A DNA stretch of 64,000 nt from Veillonella nakazawae. GTDB taxonomy: Bacteria; Bacillota; Negativicutes; Veillonellales; Veillonellaceae. The DNA lies in the NCBI RefSeq assembly GCF_013393365.1, contig NZ_AP022321.1:1433501-1497500 (forward strand), read 5' to 3'. This document shows positions 39,588 through 48,595 of the stretch, piece after piece. Made by a program: the position numbers and the translations under genes. How positions within the stretch are numbered: position 1 is the stretch's first letter; each line of letters opens with the position of its first letter. Under the pieces are notes generated by a model. The model saw only the letters and a list, made by a program, of their open reading frames with translations. It searched no databases and had not been told where the DNA came from.

Positions 39588-39949
39588 CAAATTTGACCTC
39601 TTGTAGTGACAACCTCAACATAATCTAGGATACCAGCAATAGGTACAGATGGTTTGCGCACCGTTACAGATAAGCCAACAATACCTTGATAATGTTGGTA
39701 TAAAGAGTCGGCAATAAGTGCACCTAAACGCTCTAATAAATTATGTTTTTCTCCAGTCATAACAGATTCTACAAGCTCATATACTTCTACATAATTGATA
39801 GAATCCTCTAACTGGTCACTTTGACCGGCCTTTGTAAGATCCGTAGTAATTTCAACATCTACAAAAAAGCGCTGTCCTTGCTCTTGTTCAGATGTCAAAT
39901 TGCCATGGTATCCATAAAATGCCATGTTTTTTAAAACGATTTTATCCAT
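39587..39949 (-). CDS. folB: Dihydroneopterin aldolase
   Basis: 120 residues. DKIVLKNMAFYGYHGNLTSE at the start and the catalytic Lys in VRKPSVPIAGILDYVEV mark FolB. It cleaves dihydroneopterin to hydroxymethyl-dihydropterin. ATG 39949 overlaps the folP stop (TAATG). Confidence 0.95.
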   Translation of the reverse strand: MDKIVLKNMAFYGYHGNLTSEQEQGQRFFVDVEITTDLTKAGQSDQLEDSINYVEVYELVESVMTGEKHNLLERLGALIADSLYQHYQGIVGLSVTVRKPSVPIAGILDYVEVVTTRGQI

Positions 39950-40782
39950 TATTCACCTCGTAATAGGCCATCTGCTACGGCCAAGGCGCGTTTGTGCATT
40001 TTCACATTATGAACACGCACCATATCAACACCTTGGAATACACCCGTAATACAAGCCGCTACCGTGCCTTCATCGCGTTCTTCTGGAGGCAAACCGCCCA
40101 ACATAGAACCGATAAAACGCTTACGGCTAGGCGCAAGTAAAATAGGGTATTCATAAGCCGTTAATTCCCCTAAACGTTGCATAACTTCAATATTTTGCTC
40201 TTCTGTTTTACCAAATCCAATGCCTGGATCAAGCCAAATTTGTTGAGGTGTAATCCCCACCTTCAAGGCTTTATCCACGGCATAGAAGAAGTATGCTTTC
40301 ATATCTTCAATGATATCACCATAATTTGTATCATTGCTATTGTGCATAATGATTACCGGCACCTTGTATTTTGCGGCTATTGCTGCCATATCAGGATCAT
40401 AATGTAAGCCCCAAATATCATTTAAAATATGAGCGCCCTTTGAAAGTGCATAATCAGCAGTTTTAGCATGATAGGTATCGATAGATACAGGCACTGTAGA
40501 TGCATTTAATACAGGCTCTATCAATAGAGATAAACGTTCAATTTCTTCATCTGCTGTCAATGGTGTACAGCCTGGACGCGTAGATTCTACGCCTAAATCA
40601 ATAATATCAGCACCATCTTCAATCATTTGCGTTACATGGGCTGCTGCTGCTTCTGGAGTATTGAATTTACCACCATCAGAGAAAGAGTCAGGCGTACCAT
40701 TTAGTATCCCCATAATAAGGGTACGATCGCACAAAGATAAACTTTTGCCATCATTCCATGTGTAATTTCTACGTTTAAACAT
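39949..40782 (-). CDS. folP: Dihydropteroate synthase
   Basis: 277 residues from ATG 40782 with GGAGG 8 bases upstream (a GTG at 40797 is in frame but lies at that site). Motifs: LIMGILNGTPDSFSDGGKF (pterin and loop 1) and IIDLGVESTRPGCTPL (loop 2). It joins pterin to p-aminobenzoate and is the sulfonamide target. It overlaps the folE stop by 8 bases. Confidence 0.96.
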   Translation of the reverse strand: MFKRRNYTWNDGKSLSLCDRTLIMGILNGTPDSFSDGGKFNTPEAAAAHVTQMIEDGADIIDLGVESTRPGCTPLTADEEIERLSLLIEPVLNASTVPVSIDTYHAKTADYALSKGAHILNDIWGLHYDPDMAAIAAKYKVPVIIMHNSNDTNYGDIIEDMKAYFFYAVDKALKVGITPQQIWLDPGIGFGKTEEQNIEVMQRLGELTAYEYPILLAPSRKRFIGSMLGGLPPEERDEGTVAACITGVFQGVDMVRVHNVKMHKRALAVADGLLRGE

Positions 40783-41344
40783 TTGCCTGTCCTCCACCTA
40801 ACATTGCCAACGCTTCATCTCGTAATGTGCCAGTCTCTGCTAGCACACCACGGCTTTCTAATGTAATAACCTTTGAATCTTGCTGCATGGTCCCTTTGAT
40901 AAGCATACACAACTGAGTTGATGTAATGCGTACGAATACACCATGAGCAGATAAATCATTCATAATTGCATCTGCTAATTCTGATGCTAACCGCTCTTGT
41001 AATTGCGGCCTCCGGCTAAGGATATTAACAATATCTTGAAACTTACTAAGCCCTGCCACACACCCATCCTTAGGTTGGTACACAATATCTACGGTTCCAA
41101 AGAATGGCAACAAGTGGTGCTCACACATAGAATAAAAAGGAATTCCTGTAACCGCTACAAGACCCTTATAATCAGTACTAAATGTTTCACCCCAGGCTGA
41201 CTTTGTATCTAATCCTACGCCACTGAATAATTCACTATATAATTCTGTTACACGACTTGGTGTTTTCTCTAGCTCTGGCGCCTCAGTATCAACAGATAAA
41301 GCCGCTAAAAATTGCTTTATCCCGTCCTTTGCACGTTGATTCAT
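40775..41344 (-). CDS. folE: GTP cyclohydrolase I
   Basis: 189 residues from ATG 41344 (AGGAGG just upstream); a longer in-frame start inside the ABC-F gene is rejected because FolE is normally about 190 residues. Zinc site CEHHLLPF (Cys and His) and the later Cys in STQLCMLIKG are present, so this is the zinc type. First folate step, from GTP to dihydroneopterin triphosphate. It starts 9 bases past the ABC-F stop. Confidence 0.96.
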   Translation of the reverse strand: MNQRAKDGIKQFLAALSVDTEAPELEKTPSRVTELYSELFSGVGLDTKSAWGETFSTDYKGLVAVTGIPFYSMCEHHLLPFFGTVDIVYQPKDGCVAGLSKFQDIVNILSRRPQLQERLASELADAIMNDLSAHGVFVRITSTQLCMLIKGTMQQDSKVITLESRGVLAETGTLRDEALAMLGGGQANV

Positions 41345-41352
41345 CGGTCCTC

Positions 41353-42909
41353 CTAAACGATTTTCGTCGTCCAATCCTCAATATTCCAAATATCCGTAAC
41401 CCAATCTTTATAAAATTCAGGTTCATGACTTACTAAAACGATAGTTCCTTTGAACTCACGCAAAGCACGACTCAATTCTTCTTTTGCATAAATGTCCAAG
41501 TGATTCGTTGGTTCGTCTAATACGAGTACATTGTACTTATTTTGCATCAGTTTACATAATCGAACCTTTGCATTCTCACCACCAGATAACACGCGCATTT
41601 GCGATGTAATATGCTCGTTAGTAAGGCCACAACGAGCAAGCGCTGCACGCACCTCTGCATTAGTCATTGCCGGATATTCATTCCAAATATAGTCTAGTGC
41701 AGTTTCAGAATTGGATGGTGTATCCTCTTGAGCGAAATAGCCTATTTGTAGGAATTCACCTTTTACCAACTCACCACTTACAGGCTTTAATAAACCTAAA
41801 ATTGTTTTCAACAATGTTGTTTTACCTAGACCATTAACGCCACGAATAGCGATTTTTTTATTTCTTTCAATTTGAAAATCCACTGGTCGAGTCAACGGTT
41901 CATCATAGCCTAATTCCAAACCAAAGGCCTCTACAATAAAACGACTTGGCGTACGGCCTTCTTTAAAACCAAAACTTGGTTTAATGTACACTTTTGGCTT
42001 TTCCAAAATTTCCATTTTCTCTAACCGTTTAGCTCGAGAATTTGCCATACCACGCGTTGCTACACGAGCCTTATTGCGTTGGATAAAGTCTTCCATGCGC
42101 TCAATTTCTTGTTGTTGACGCTCATACGCCTTAGCTGCTTGCGCTTTTTTCACTTCATAAGCCGCTTGGAACTGATGATAGTCGCCAGTATAACGCGTTA
42201 AAACTGCTTGCTCGATATGATAAATCACGTTGACTACGGAATTTAAAAACTCCATATCATGAGAAATCAAGATGAACGCATTTTCGTAGTTTTGTAAATA
42301 GTTTTGCAACCATTGGATATGCTCTACATCAAGATAATTTGTCGGTTCGTCCAAGAGCAAAATCGTTGGTTTTTCTAGTAAAAGTTTTGTAAGTAAAACC
42401 TTTGTACGCTGGCCACCGCTGAGCTCCGTAACATCTCGGTCAAGCCCAATATCCATAAGGCCCAAACCTGCAGCTGTACGCTCAATAACCGCATCAATTT
42501 CATAGAAGCCACGCTGCTCTAGAATTTCTTGCCACTCCCCTACTTGCTCGAGAAGCTTATTCATTTCATCTTCAGACACATCACCCATGCGATTGTACGC
42601 ATCGTTAATGTTTTGCTCCATTACAAACAAATCATCAAAAGCTCGTTGCAATACGTCGCGAATGGTCATGCCCTTTTCGAGGACCGCATGTTGATCCAAA
42701 TAACCTACAGTTACTTGGTTGGACCATTCAATTTTACCTTCATCAGGAGGTATTTTGCCTGTAATGATATTTAGGAATGTAGACTTGCCTTCACCATTAG
42801 CACCAATTAACCCTACATGTTCACCTTTCAACAAGCGGAATGATGCATCATCTAAAATTTGTCGCGCTCCAAAACCATGGGTTACATTTGAAACGGTTAA
42901 AACACTCAT
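41353..42909 (-). CDS. ABC-F family ATPase (ribosome-associated type)
   Basis: 518 residues from ATG 42909 (GGAG 6 bases upstream; the GTG at 42921 is too early). Two ABC domains with no membrane part: first Walker A GANGEGKST and signature LSGGQRTKVLLTKLLLEKP, second GVNGLGKTT and LSGGENAKVRLCKLMQ. Between them is the charged P-site tRNA-interacting linker (AYERQQQEIERMEDFIQRNK). It resembles the YbiT/YkpA branch. ABC-F proteins act on stalled ribosomes, and some give antibiotic protection; there is no long C-terminal extension to suggest resistance. It heads a coupled run with folE-P-B-K. Confidence 0.9.
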   Translation of the reverse strand: MSVLTVSNVTHGFGARQILDDASFRLLKGEHVGLIGANGEGKSTFLNIITGKIPPDEGKIEWSNQVTVGYLDQHAVLEKGMTIRDVLQRAFDDLFVMEQNINDAYNRMGDVSEDEMNKLLEQVGEWQEILEQRGFYEIDAVIERTAAGLGLMDIGLDRDVTELSGGQRTKVLLTKLLLEKPTILLLDEPTNYLDVEHIQWLQNYLQNYENAFILISHDMEFLNSVVNVIYHIEQAVLTRYTGDYHQFQAAYEVKKAQAAKAYERQQQEIERMEDFIQRNKARVATRGMANSRAKRLEKMEILEKPKVYIKPSFGFKEGRTPSRFIVEAFGLELGYDEPLTRPVDFQIERNKKIAIRGVNGLGKTTLLKTILGLLKPVSGELVKGEFLQIGYFAQEDTPSNSETALDYIWNEYPAMTNAEVRAALARCGLTNEHITSQMRVLSGGENAKVRLCKLMQNKYNVLVLDEPTNHLDIYAKEELSRALREFKGTIVLVSHEPEFYKDWVTDIWNIEDWTTKIV

Positions 42910-42927
42910 ATCTATCTCCACCGGAAT

Positions 42928-42953
42928 AAAAGCCGTCTTGTTGAAGACGGCTT
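42928..42953 (-). terminator. Terminator after the M20 gene
   Basis: 10-bp stem AAGCCGTCTT / AAGACGGCTT with a 4-base loop and a short TTTTATT tail on the minus strand. It lies upstream of the ABC-F gene and about 70 bases past the M20 stop. Confidence 0.75.
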
Positions 42954-43020
42954 ATTTCATACTTACTTAAATATTATATCTATTGTACCTTTTTGACCTC
43001 TATATGTCAAAAATTGAACA

Positions 43021-44160
43021 TCACTTACCCACTGCATAACGCAAGGCTACTACAGCCATAATCTTAGCGCCCTTAATCGCTTGCTCCAATCCATAGTCGG
43101 AACCTGCTGCACAAGTGAACTCTGGTGTATGAGCCTCTAAACCTAACCCAATCTGCAAAGTAGGCTGTGCTGTTGGTACTTCATAAGATACATTTCCTAC
43201 ATCTGTACTACCATCAGCCTCATCATCAGGCAATATACGGGGCGTTTCACCAAATTCAGTCATCACATCGTTAAAGAGATCTAATAGCTGTTTATCTTGA
43301 CGCATATCCTTAAAGAGAGGCTCATAATGATGCATCTCAACACGGGCGCCATAAGATGCTCCGATCTCTTGAGCAGCCTCTTTGATAGCCGGCAAAATAA
43401 TACCTTCTAAATCGTCCACCGTACTACCGCGAACAGTCATGCGAATCGTAGCCTTAGGAGTTACTACATTTGGTGCTGTACCAGCTTCGGTAAAAATGGT
43501 CCCTACAATAGCCCCTTTAGGGAATGTTTTCTTTAACTCTTTTATTTTTTGATATAAATCTACAGCACAGTCTAAGGCATTAATACCAGAGTCAGTTAAT
43601 GATGCTATATGACAAGACCGTCCATGGAAGGTAATCTCTAGTGGATGCGTCGCTAATGATGTGCCCCCTACCTCATTTTCACCGCCTGGATGAATGATTA
43701 GTGCCGCCTCATAGCCCTTAAACAAACCAGCCTCAGCCATGTATACTTTACCACCAATAGTTTCCTCCGCAGGACAGCCAAAGAAGGTCGTTCCCCACGT
43801 TTCCGGTGCACTTTGACTGAAGGCAATAGCCGCCCCTAAACTCATCATAGCAATGAGATTATGTCCGCAACCATGACCGAGTTCTGGTAGTGCATCATAT
43901 TCACCTAAAAAGGCTATTTTATGCTGTGCAGTACCGTTATAGTCACCCCGTAACGCCGTTTGTAACTCTGGAAGATCAGTTAGCCCCACTTGAGATGTAA
44001 AATTATGATTTTCTAAGAATTGGTTAATTACCTTAACGGCTTTATGCTCGTCTAAGCCCAATTCTGGGTTATCGTGTAAATATAAGGAGATATCGCGCAA
44101 TTCCTCAGCCATACTATCTATGATGGCACAGGCACGAGCCTCTCGTTCTTGTAATGTCAT
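43021..44160 (-). CDS. M20 family amidohydrolase / peptidase
   Basis: 379 residues. Metal-site motifs: LGEYDALPELGHGCGHNLIAM, FFGCPAEETIGGKVYMAEAG (with the EE pair), and HEPEF/TPEFTCAAGSDYG near the end. The central lid domain includes FHGRSCHIASLTDSGINALD. This is the AbgB/HipO-like branch that hydrolyses N-acyl or small amide bonds, e.g. p-aminobenzoyl-glutamate or N-acyl amino acids; the substrate is unknown. It follows the LD-carboxypeptidase gene by 63 bases and may act on the same peptides. Confidence 0.85.
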   Translation of the reverse strand: MTLQEREARACAIIDSMAEELRDISLYLHDNPELGLDEHKAVKVINQFLENHNFTSQVGLTDLPELQTALRGDYNGTAQHKIAFLGEYDALPELGHGCGHNLIAMMSLGAAIAFSQSAPETWGTTFFGCPAEETIGGKVYMAEAGLFKGYEAALIIHPGGENEVGGTSLATHPLEITFHGRSCHIASLTDSGINALDCAVDLYQKIKELKKTFPKGAIVGTIFTEAGTAPNVVTPKATIRMTVRGSTVDDLEGIILPAIKEAAQEIGASYGARVEMHHYEPLFKDMRQDKQLLDLFNDVMTEFGETPRILPDDEADGSTDVGNVSYEVPTAQPTLQIGLGLEAHTPEFTCAAGSDYGLEQAIKGAKIMAVVALRYAVGK

Positions 44161-44223
44161 AACTTCCCTTTTTAACTTCTAATTTATACTGTTTATTATT
44201 TATTCTATCTAAGAAGAATGTGT

Positions 44224-45162
44224 CTATTTTGTATAGGGATGAACAATTATGGTATTTGAAATATACCTAAAGTTAATCATCGCTCCTAGTGGTAATGTTT
44301 GATGCGGCGTTCCATGACCTGTTGTGACATAGCATACAAAAGGATCCAACAATTCAGGGTCTCTATTTTCCTCCATGTAGCGTAACGCTTCATAGCCTAA
44401 ATCGTAATCACGCTCATCATCATCGCCTTCACAATCTGTAAAAGTACCAATCACTAAACCTTTAATACGACTCAATAAACCACTGAGACGAAATTGTTGC
44501 AACATACGATCTAGCTTATAAGGTGCCTCTCCTACATCTTCAATGAATAGTAATGTATCCTCCCAAGATGCAGCCTCTAAAAAATACGGTGTTCCCGACA
44601 ACATAGATAACATCGTCATATTACCACCTCGTAAAATCCCTTCTCCCAGCTCAGTACCAATGGCACCACGCGGCGGTTCAGGTAATGGTTCTATGACTTG
44701 TAATTTACCTTCTAAAGTATTAAATAAAGCATCAATATCTGCTTTGCGTTCAGGCTTAAAATCTACACCCATCGGCCCGTGATAGGTAATGAGTCGGCTA
44801 TATCGATTGATCCCCATGTGAAGTGCTGTACAATCACTATACCCAATAAAAGACTTTCGATGCTTACGGATTGCTGTATAATCTAATAAATCTAGATAAC
44901 GCATTGTTCCGTAACCACCGCGCAAGGCAAGTACCGCATCACAAGGTGCGGTTGTCATCATATATTGAAATTCTCGGGCTTGCTCCTCTGGTGTACCGCC
45001 ATACAAGCCTTTGCGATGTGCACTTTCACCAAAGAGTACTTTATATCCCCTTAGGTTACAAATTTCTTCTATTCTATGTAAATCTTCATCGCTTGCACTG
45101 GCAGGTGCCATAATACCTATGGTCATGCCCGGTGCTAAGCGCTTTGGTTCAATCCAGTTCAT
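44224..45162 (-). CDS. LD-carboxypeptidase (S66 family, LdcA-like)
   Basis: 312 residues, no signal peptide, so cytoplasmic. LAPGMTIGIMAPASASDED at the start, LRGGYGTMRYLDLLDY, the catalytic Ser in FIGYSDCTALHMGI, and the Glu in LFIEDVGEAPYKLDRMLQQF fit the S66 family. LdcA-type enzymes cut D-Ala from recycled tetrapeptides of peptidoglycan; others in the family resist microcin C. Its position next to an opp system supports peptide recycling. Confidence 0.9.
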   Translation of the reverse strand: MNWIEPKRLAPGMTIGIMAPASASDEDLHRIEEICNLRGYKVLFGESAHRKGLYGGTPEEQAREFQYMMTTAPCDAVLALRGGYGTMRYLDLLDYTAIRKHRKSFIGYSDCTALHMGINRYSRLITYHGPMGVDFKPERKADIDALFNTLEGKLQVIEPLPEPPRGAIGTELGEGILRGGNMTMLSMLSGTPYFLEAASWEDTLLFIEDVGEAPYKLDRMLQQFRLSGLLSRIKGLVIGTFTDCEGDDDERDYDLGYEALRYMEENRDPELLDPFVCYVTTGHGTPHQTLPLGAMINFRYISNTIIVHPYTK

Positions 45163-45182
45163 ATGTCCTCATAAAATACAAC

Positions 45183-45209
45183 AAAAGACGTACACATAGT
45201 GTACGTCTT
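45183..45209 (-). terminator. Terminator after the opp operon
   Basis: 11-bp perfect stem AAGACGTACAC / GTGTACGTCTT with a short loop, then TTTTG on the minus strand. It separates oppA from the LD-carboxypeptidase gene, although readthrough is possible. Confidence 0.8.
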
Positions 45210-45218
45210 AAGTGTATC

Positions 45219-46820
45219 TTATTTGTATGCTTTTTTAAAGTCAACAAGGCCTAATGTAGTCCAGAAATAATTTTGAATACTTCCGTTTGTTACATATGGT
45301 TGCGTTGTGAAATACAATGGCATTACTAGAGCTTCATCAAAAATCATCTGTTCTGCTTTATGCATCAACGCATCCCGTTCAGCCCCATTTGGTGTCGTAC
45401 GAATACGAGCGATTAACTCGTTATAATCATCACTATGATACTGACTATCATTGTCTTCAGCAGAGAATACTTCTAAGAAGTTTTGTGGATCACTGTAATC
45501 CGCAACCCAAGAAGCACGAGCAACTTGATATTTACCAGCTTCGCGGTCGGCTAAGAATACCTTTGTCTCTTGATTTTGTAAGCGCACATCTGCACCAAAT
45601 GCATTGACCCAAGCATCTTGTACAGCTTCGGCAATCGCTTTATGTAATTCACTTGTATTATACAAAATCGTAATTGGAGGCAATGGATGATTTTTATCAT
45701 AGCCAGCTTTTTTCAAGATTTCTTTAGCTTGTTCTACATCTTCATAAACAAGATAGTTACCCGCTTCACGGAAATCTTCACGCCCATTACTTTCAAGCAT
45801 ACCGTAAGGAACAAAGGCATAGGCCGCCTCTTTACCACCGCGAACAATATTGTTAACGATGTTAGCACGGTTGATAACCATGGAGAAAGCTTTACGCACC
45901 TCAGGATCTGTGAAAGGATCTGCTTTCACATTGAATACGTAATAATAGTTACCAAGCATAGGTCCAATATGTAATAGACCTGCCTCTTCTAATCGTTTTT
46001 GGTCTGCTACAGGAGGCTCAACCGTCATATCTGCTTCGCCACCTTCAACCAATGTAAGGCGTGTGCTTTGGGATTCACTAATAGGCCAATTCATTTTCTC
46101 TGTTTTCACAGAATCTGCATCCCAATAGTTAGGATTCTTAATGAAATCCATTTCTCCATTATGCTTCCAGGATAGTAAGCGGTATGGACCATTAGATACA
46201 AATGTATCTGCATTGGCAGCCCAGTTTTCATTAGCATCTACATCTTTTTGGCTCACTGGATAATAGCTATGAGAAGCTAGTAATTTTAAGAAATACGCTG
46301 TTGGATTCTCTAAGGTAACTACTAATGTATTATCATCAGTGGCCTTAACGCCAACATCATCAGCTGAAGCGTCACCATTATTAAAGGCTTCACCATTTTC
46401 TAATACATATAACATATATGCATTGTCCGCATGGACTTCAGGGTCTAATACGCGTTTCCACGCGTATTCAAAGTCATGAGCCGTCAAAGGCTCTCCATTA
46501 GACCATTTCAAATCAGGTCGTAAATGGAAGGTATACTCGCGACCATCATCAGAAATATCCCAGCTTTTAGCTAGTGCTGCCTCTGGTTCACTTTCATCAT
46601 TTAAACGAACTAAACCGTCAAATAATTGAAGTTGAACTGTAGCCTCCGGAGAGGTAGTAGACTTTGCTGGATCCAATGTGGATGGTTCCTGCTCAATAAC
46701 ATATCGAATGGTATGCTCATCAATTGGTTGTTCCCCGCGAGGATAACCAAATACAAATAAGAGCACACTCACCCCAAGAGCAAGGACCATGAGTTTTAAC
46801 AAATTTCGTTTATCCATCAT
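45219..46820 (-). CDS. oppA: Peptide ABC transporter substrate-binding protein (OppA/SBP_bac_5)
   Basis: 533 residues. N-terminal hydrophobic segment (about 8-25), then QEPSTLDPAKSTTSPEATVQ and ELTFRLRPDLKWSNGEPLTAHDFEYAWKR-type SBP_bac_5 motifs (here YTFHLRPDLKWSNGEPLTAH). There is no lipobox Cys, so it is either a periplasmic soluble protein or held by an uncleaved signal, in contrast to lipid-anchored OppA of monoderm Firmicutes. Best match is the OppA/MppA type for oligopeptides, including murein tripeptide. Start ATG overlaps the preceding hydrolase stop by ATGA. Confidence 0.92.
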   Translation of the reverse strand: MMDKRNLLKLMVLALGVSVLLFVFGYPRGEQPIDEHTIRYVIEQEPSTLDPAKSTTSPEATVQLQLFDGLVRLNDESEPEAALAKSWDISDDGREYTFHLRPDLKWSNGEPLTAHDFEYAWKRVLDPEVHADNAYMLYVLENGEAFNNGDASADDVGVKATDDNTLVVTLENPTAYFLKLLASHSYYPVSQKDVDANENWAANADTFVSNGPYRLLSWKHNGEMDFIKNPNYWDADSVKTEKMNWPISESQSTRLTLVEGGEADMTVEPPVADQKRLEEAGLLHIGPMLGNYYYVFNVKADPFTDPEVRKAFSMVINRANIVNNIVRGGKEAAYAFVPYGMLESNGREDFREAGNYLVYEDVEQAKEILKKAGYDKNHPLPPITILYNTSELHKAIAEAVQDAWVNAFGADVRLQNQETKVFLADREAGKYQVARASWVADYSDPQNFLEVFSAEDNDSQYHSDDYNELIARIRTTPNGAERDALMHKAEQMIFDEALVMPLYFTTQPYVTNGSIQNYFWTTLGLVDFKKAYK

Positions 46821-47635
46821 GGCAATGCTTCCTCTACAAATTCTTTCATGATACGCCCTACTCGAGCGCCTAACTCTTTACCTCGGTCATTATCGATATC
46901 GCTCATCAAGAGGATAAAGCAGAAATGACCTCTAAATGTTTCTAAAACGCCCCCATCATGCTCTACGCGGTCAAGGGATCCTGTTTTATGGTGAAAGCGT
47001 GTATCTTCGCCCCAATAAAATGGCAAGATATCACGGAATTGTTGGCGACCTAAAATATTCCACATTTCTCGACCATAAGCATCTCTATCACGACATTCAA
47101 AAATGTGTTTATACAAACGAGCCAAAGACAATGCAGTCAAATGGTTATCACGGCCTTCTGCTAGAGCATCAAAGTCCATCATCATACGATTGAGTTCAAT
47201 TTCATCTACACCAAGCTGTTCTGCACGGGCATTGATATTTTCCATCCCTAGAACTGTAATGAGCAAATTTGTCGCCATATTGTCGCTAAGAACCATCATA
47301 AGACGACATAACTCAAGATACGTAAAGCTATGCTTTGCTACTAGCTCTTGTAATGCACCACCACCTTCAACACGTGGTGTTCTAGATAGAGGTACTGTAT
47401 CATTAAGGTCTAACTGTTCAGTACGAGCTAAATGGAACACATATTCCATGATAAGTACCTTAATCAAACTTGCACTAGAATGTACCGTAGCTTCCCCTTT
47501 AGAAGCAATAATAGTCGGCTCCTCTTCATCGTCAAATTGTAGTACTGCATAGGATATATTCCCTTTTGGTGCTAATTCTTTGATAACTGTATCGAGTTGA
47601 TGTTCCAAGGACTTGCCAACAAGTAACTTTTCCAT
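46817..47635 (-). CDS. Class A beta-lactamase-like serine hydrolase without a signal peptide
   Basis: 272 residues. All four class A motifs are seen: Ser56-x-x-Lys59 (SLIK), Ser117-Asp-Asn (SDN), Glu145-x-Glu-Leu-Asn149 (EIELN, matching the omega-loop EPELN), and Lys217-Thr-Gly (KTG). The spacing is close to class A enzymes. Unlike secreted beta-lactamases it begins MEKLLVGKSLEHQLDTVIKE with no signal peptide or anchor, so it should be cytoplasmic. It lies between oppF (12 bases) and oppA (ATGA overlap), so it is part of the opp operon. A role in hydrolysing imported peptides or muropeptides is more likely than drug resistance, but this is inference. Confidence 0.82.
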   Translation of the reverse strand: MEKLLVGKSLEHQLDTVIKELAPKGNISYAVLQFDDEEEPTIIASKGEATVHSSASLIKVLIMEYVFHLARTEQLDLNDTVPLSRTPRVEGGGALQELVAKHSFTYLELCRLMMVLSDNMATNLLITVLGMENINARAEQLGVDEIELNRMMMDFDALAEGRDNHLTALSLARLYKHIFECRDRDAYGREMWNILGRQQFRDILPFYWGEDTRFHHKTGSLDRVEHDGGVLETFRGHFCFILLMSDIDNDRGKELGARVGRIMKEFVEEALP

Positions 47636-47647
47636 ACTATTCTCCCA

Positions 47648-48595
47648 TTATATGTGCCAGCATGCGATGCGGCGATCTGCCCAATCACGAAGAGGTGGAC
47701 GTTCTGCAAAGCAACGACCTTCTGCCTCTGGGCATCGACCACTAAACAAACAACCTTTTGGTGGATTTAGTGGATTTGGTGGGTCCCCTTTAAGCGGTGC
47801 TCCAATGGGAGCATGCGGTATAACTGGACCGTTTAAAGCGGTCAAAGCACGAGTATACGGATGTTGTGGGAATTCATATAAATCCAACGCTGGACCTTCT
47901 TCCATAACAGCTCCTAAATACATAACTACCATGCGATGACTGATGTAGCGCACCATATTTAAATCATGAGAAATAAAGAGGTACGAAATACCATGTTGTT
48001 CTTGTAATCTCTCAAGCAATGTCATAATTTGTACTTGAATGGATACATCTAGTGCTGAAATCGGCTCATCACAGATGATACACTGTGGCTGCATAATGAG
48101 AGCCCGTGCAATACCGATACGTTGACGTTGGCCACCTGACAATTCATGAGCATAACGCTCACCAAAGGACATGTTCAAACCAACTTGATCAAGCACTTCT
48201 TTTACACGAATAACACGATCGCGAGGTGTATATTTTGGATCTAGCTCCAATGGTTCCTCTAGAATCGCATTAACGGTAAGACGTGGATTAAGAGATGCAT
48301 AAGGGTTTTGGAATACCATTTGCATCACCGGATGAACAGCTTTTCGATCCACATACGGATCAATGTGACGACCGTTCATATAAATAGAACCTGATGTAGC
48401 TTGATGTAAGCCCATCAAAGTGTAGCCAAATGTGGATTTACCACACCCAGACTCACCTACGATACCAAGGGTTTCCCCTGGTGATTGATATAGGCTCACG
48501 CCTTGTACAGCATGTACCGTGTGTTTTGGCTTAAATAAGCCTCCTGACAGAGTGAACTCTTTAACGAGATTGTCAGTTTCCCATACGTAACTCAT
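47648..48595 (-). CDS. oppF: Oligopeptide ABC transporter ATPase OppF/DppF
   Basis: 315 residues. Walker [11 protein letters not shown]-loop MVFQNPYASLNPRLTV, signature LSGGQRQRIGIARALIMQP, and the C-terminal oligopeptide motif HPYTRALTALNGPVI followed by the Cys-rich GCLFSGRCPEAEGRCF. That Cys cluster suggests an Fe-S or structural metal site, as in Dpp/Opp ATPases. ATG overlaps the oppD stop (TAATG). Confidence 0.94.
   Translation of the reverse strand: MSYVWETDNLVKEFTLSGGLFKPKHTVHAVQGVSLYQSPGETLGIVGESGCGKSTFGYTLMGLHQATSGSIYMNGRHIDPYVDRKAVHPVMQMVFQNPYASLNPRLTVNAILEEPLELDPKYTPRDRVIRVKEVLDQVGLNMSFGERYAHELSGGQRQRIGIARALIMQPQCIICDEPISALDVSIQVQIMTLLERLQEQHGISYLFISHDLNMVRYISHRMVVMYLGAVMEEGPALDLYEFPQHPYTRALTALNGPVIPHAPIGAPLKGDPPNPLNPPKGCLFSGRCPEAEGRCFAERPPLRDWADRRIACWHI

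Noticed and set aside
41345..41374. Longer FolE start inside the ABC-F gene
   Set aside because: The ATG at 41344 has AGGAGG and gives the normal family length.
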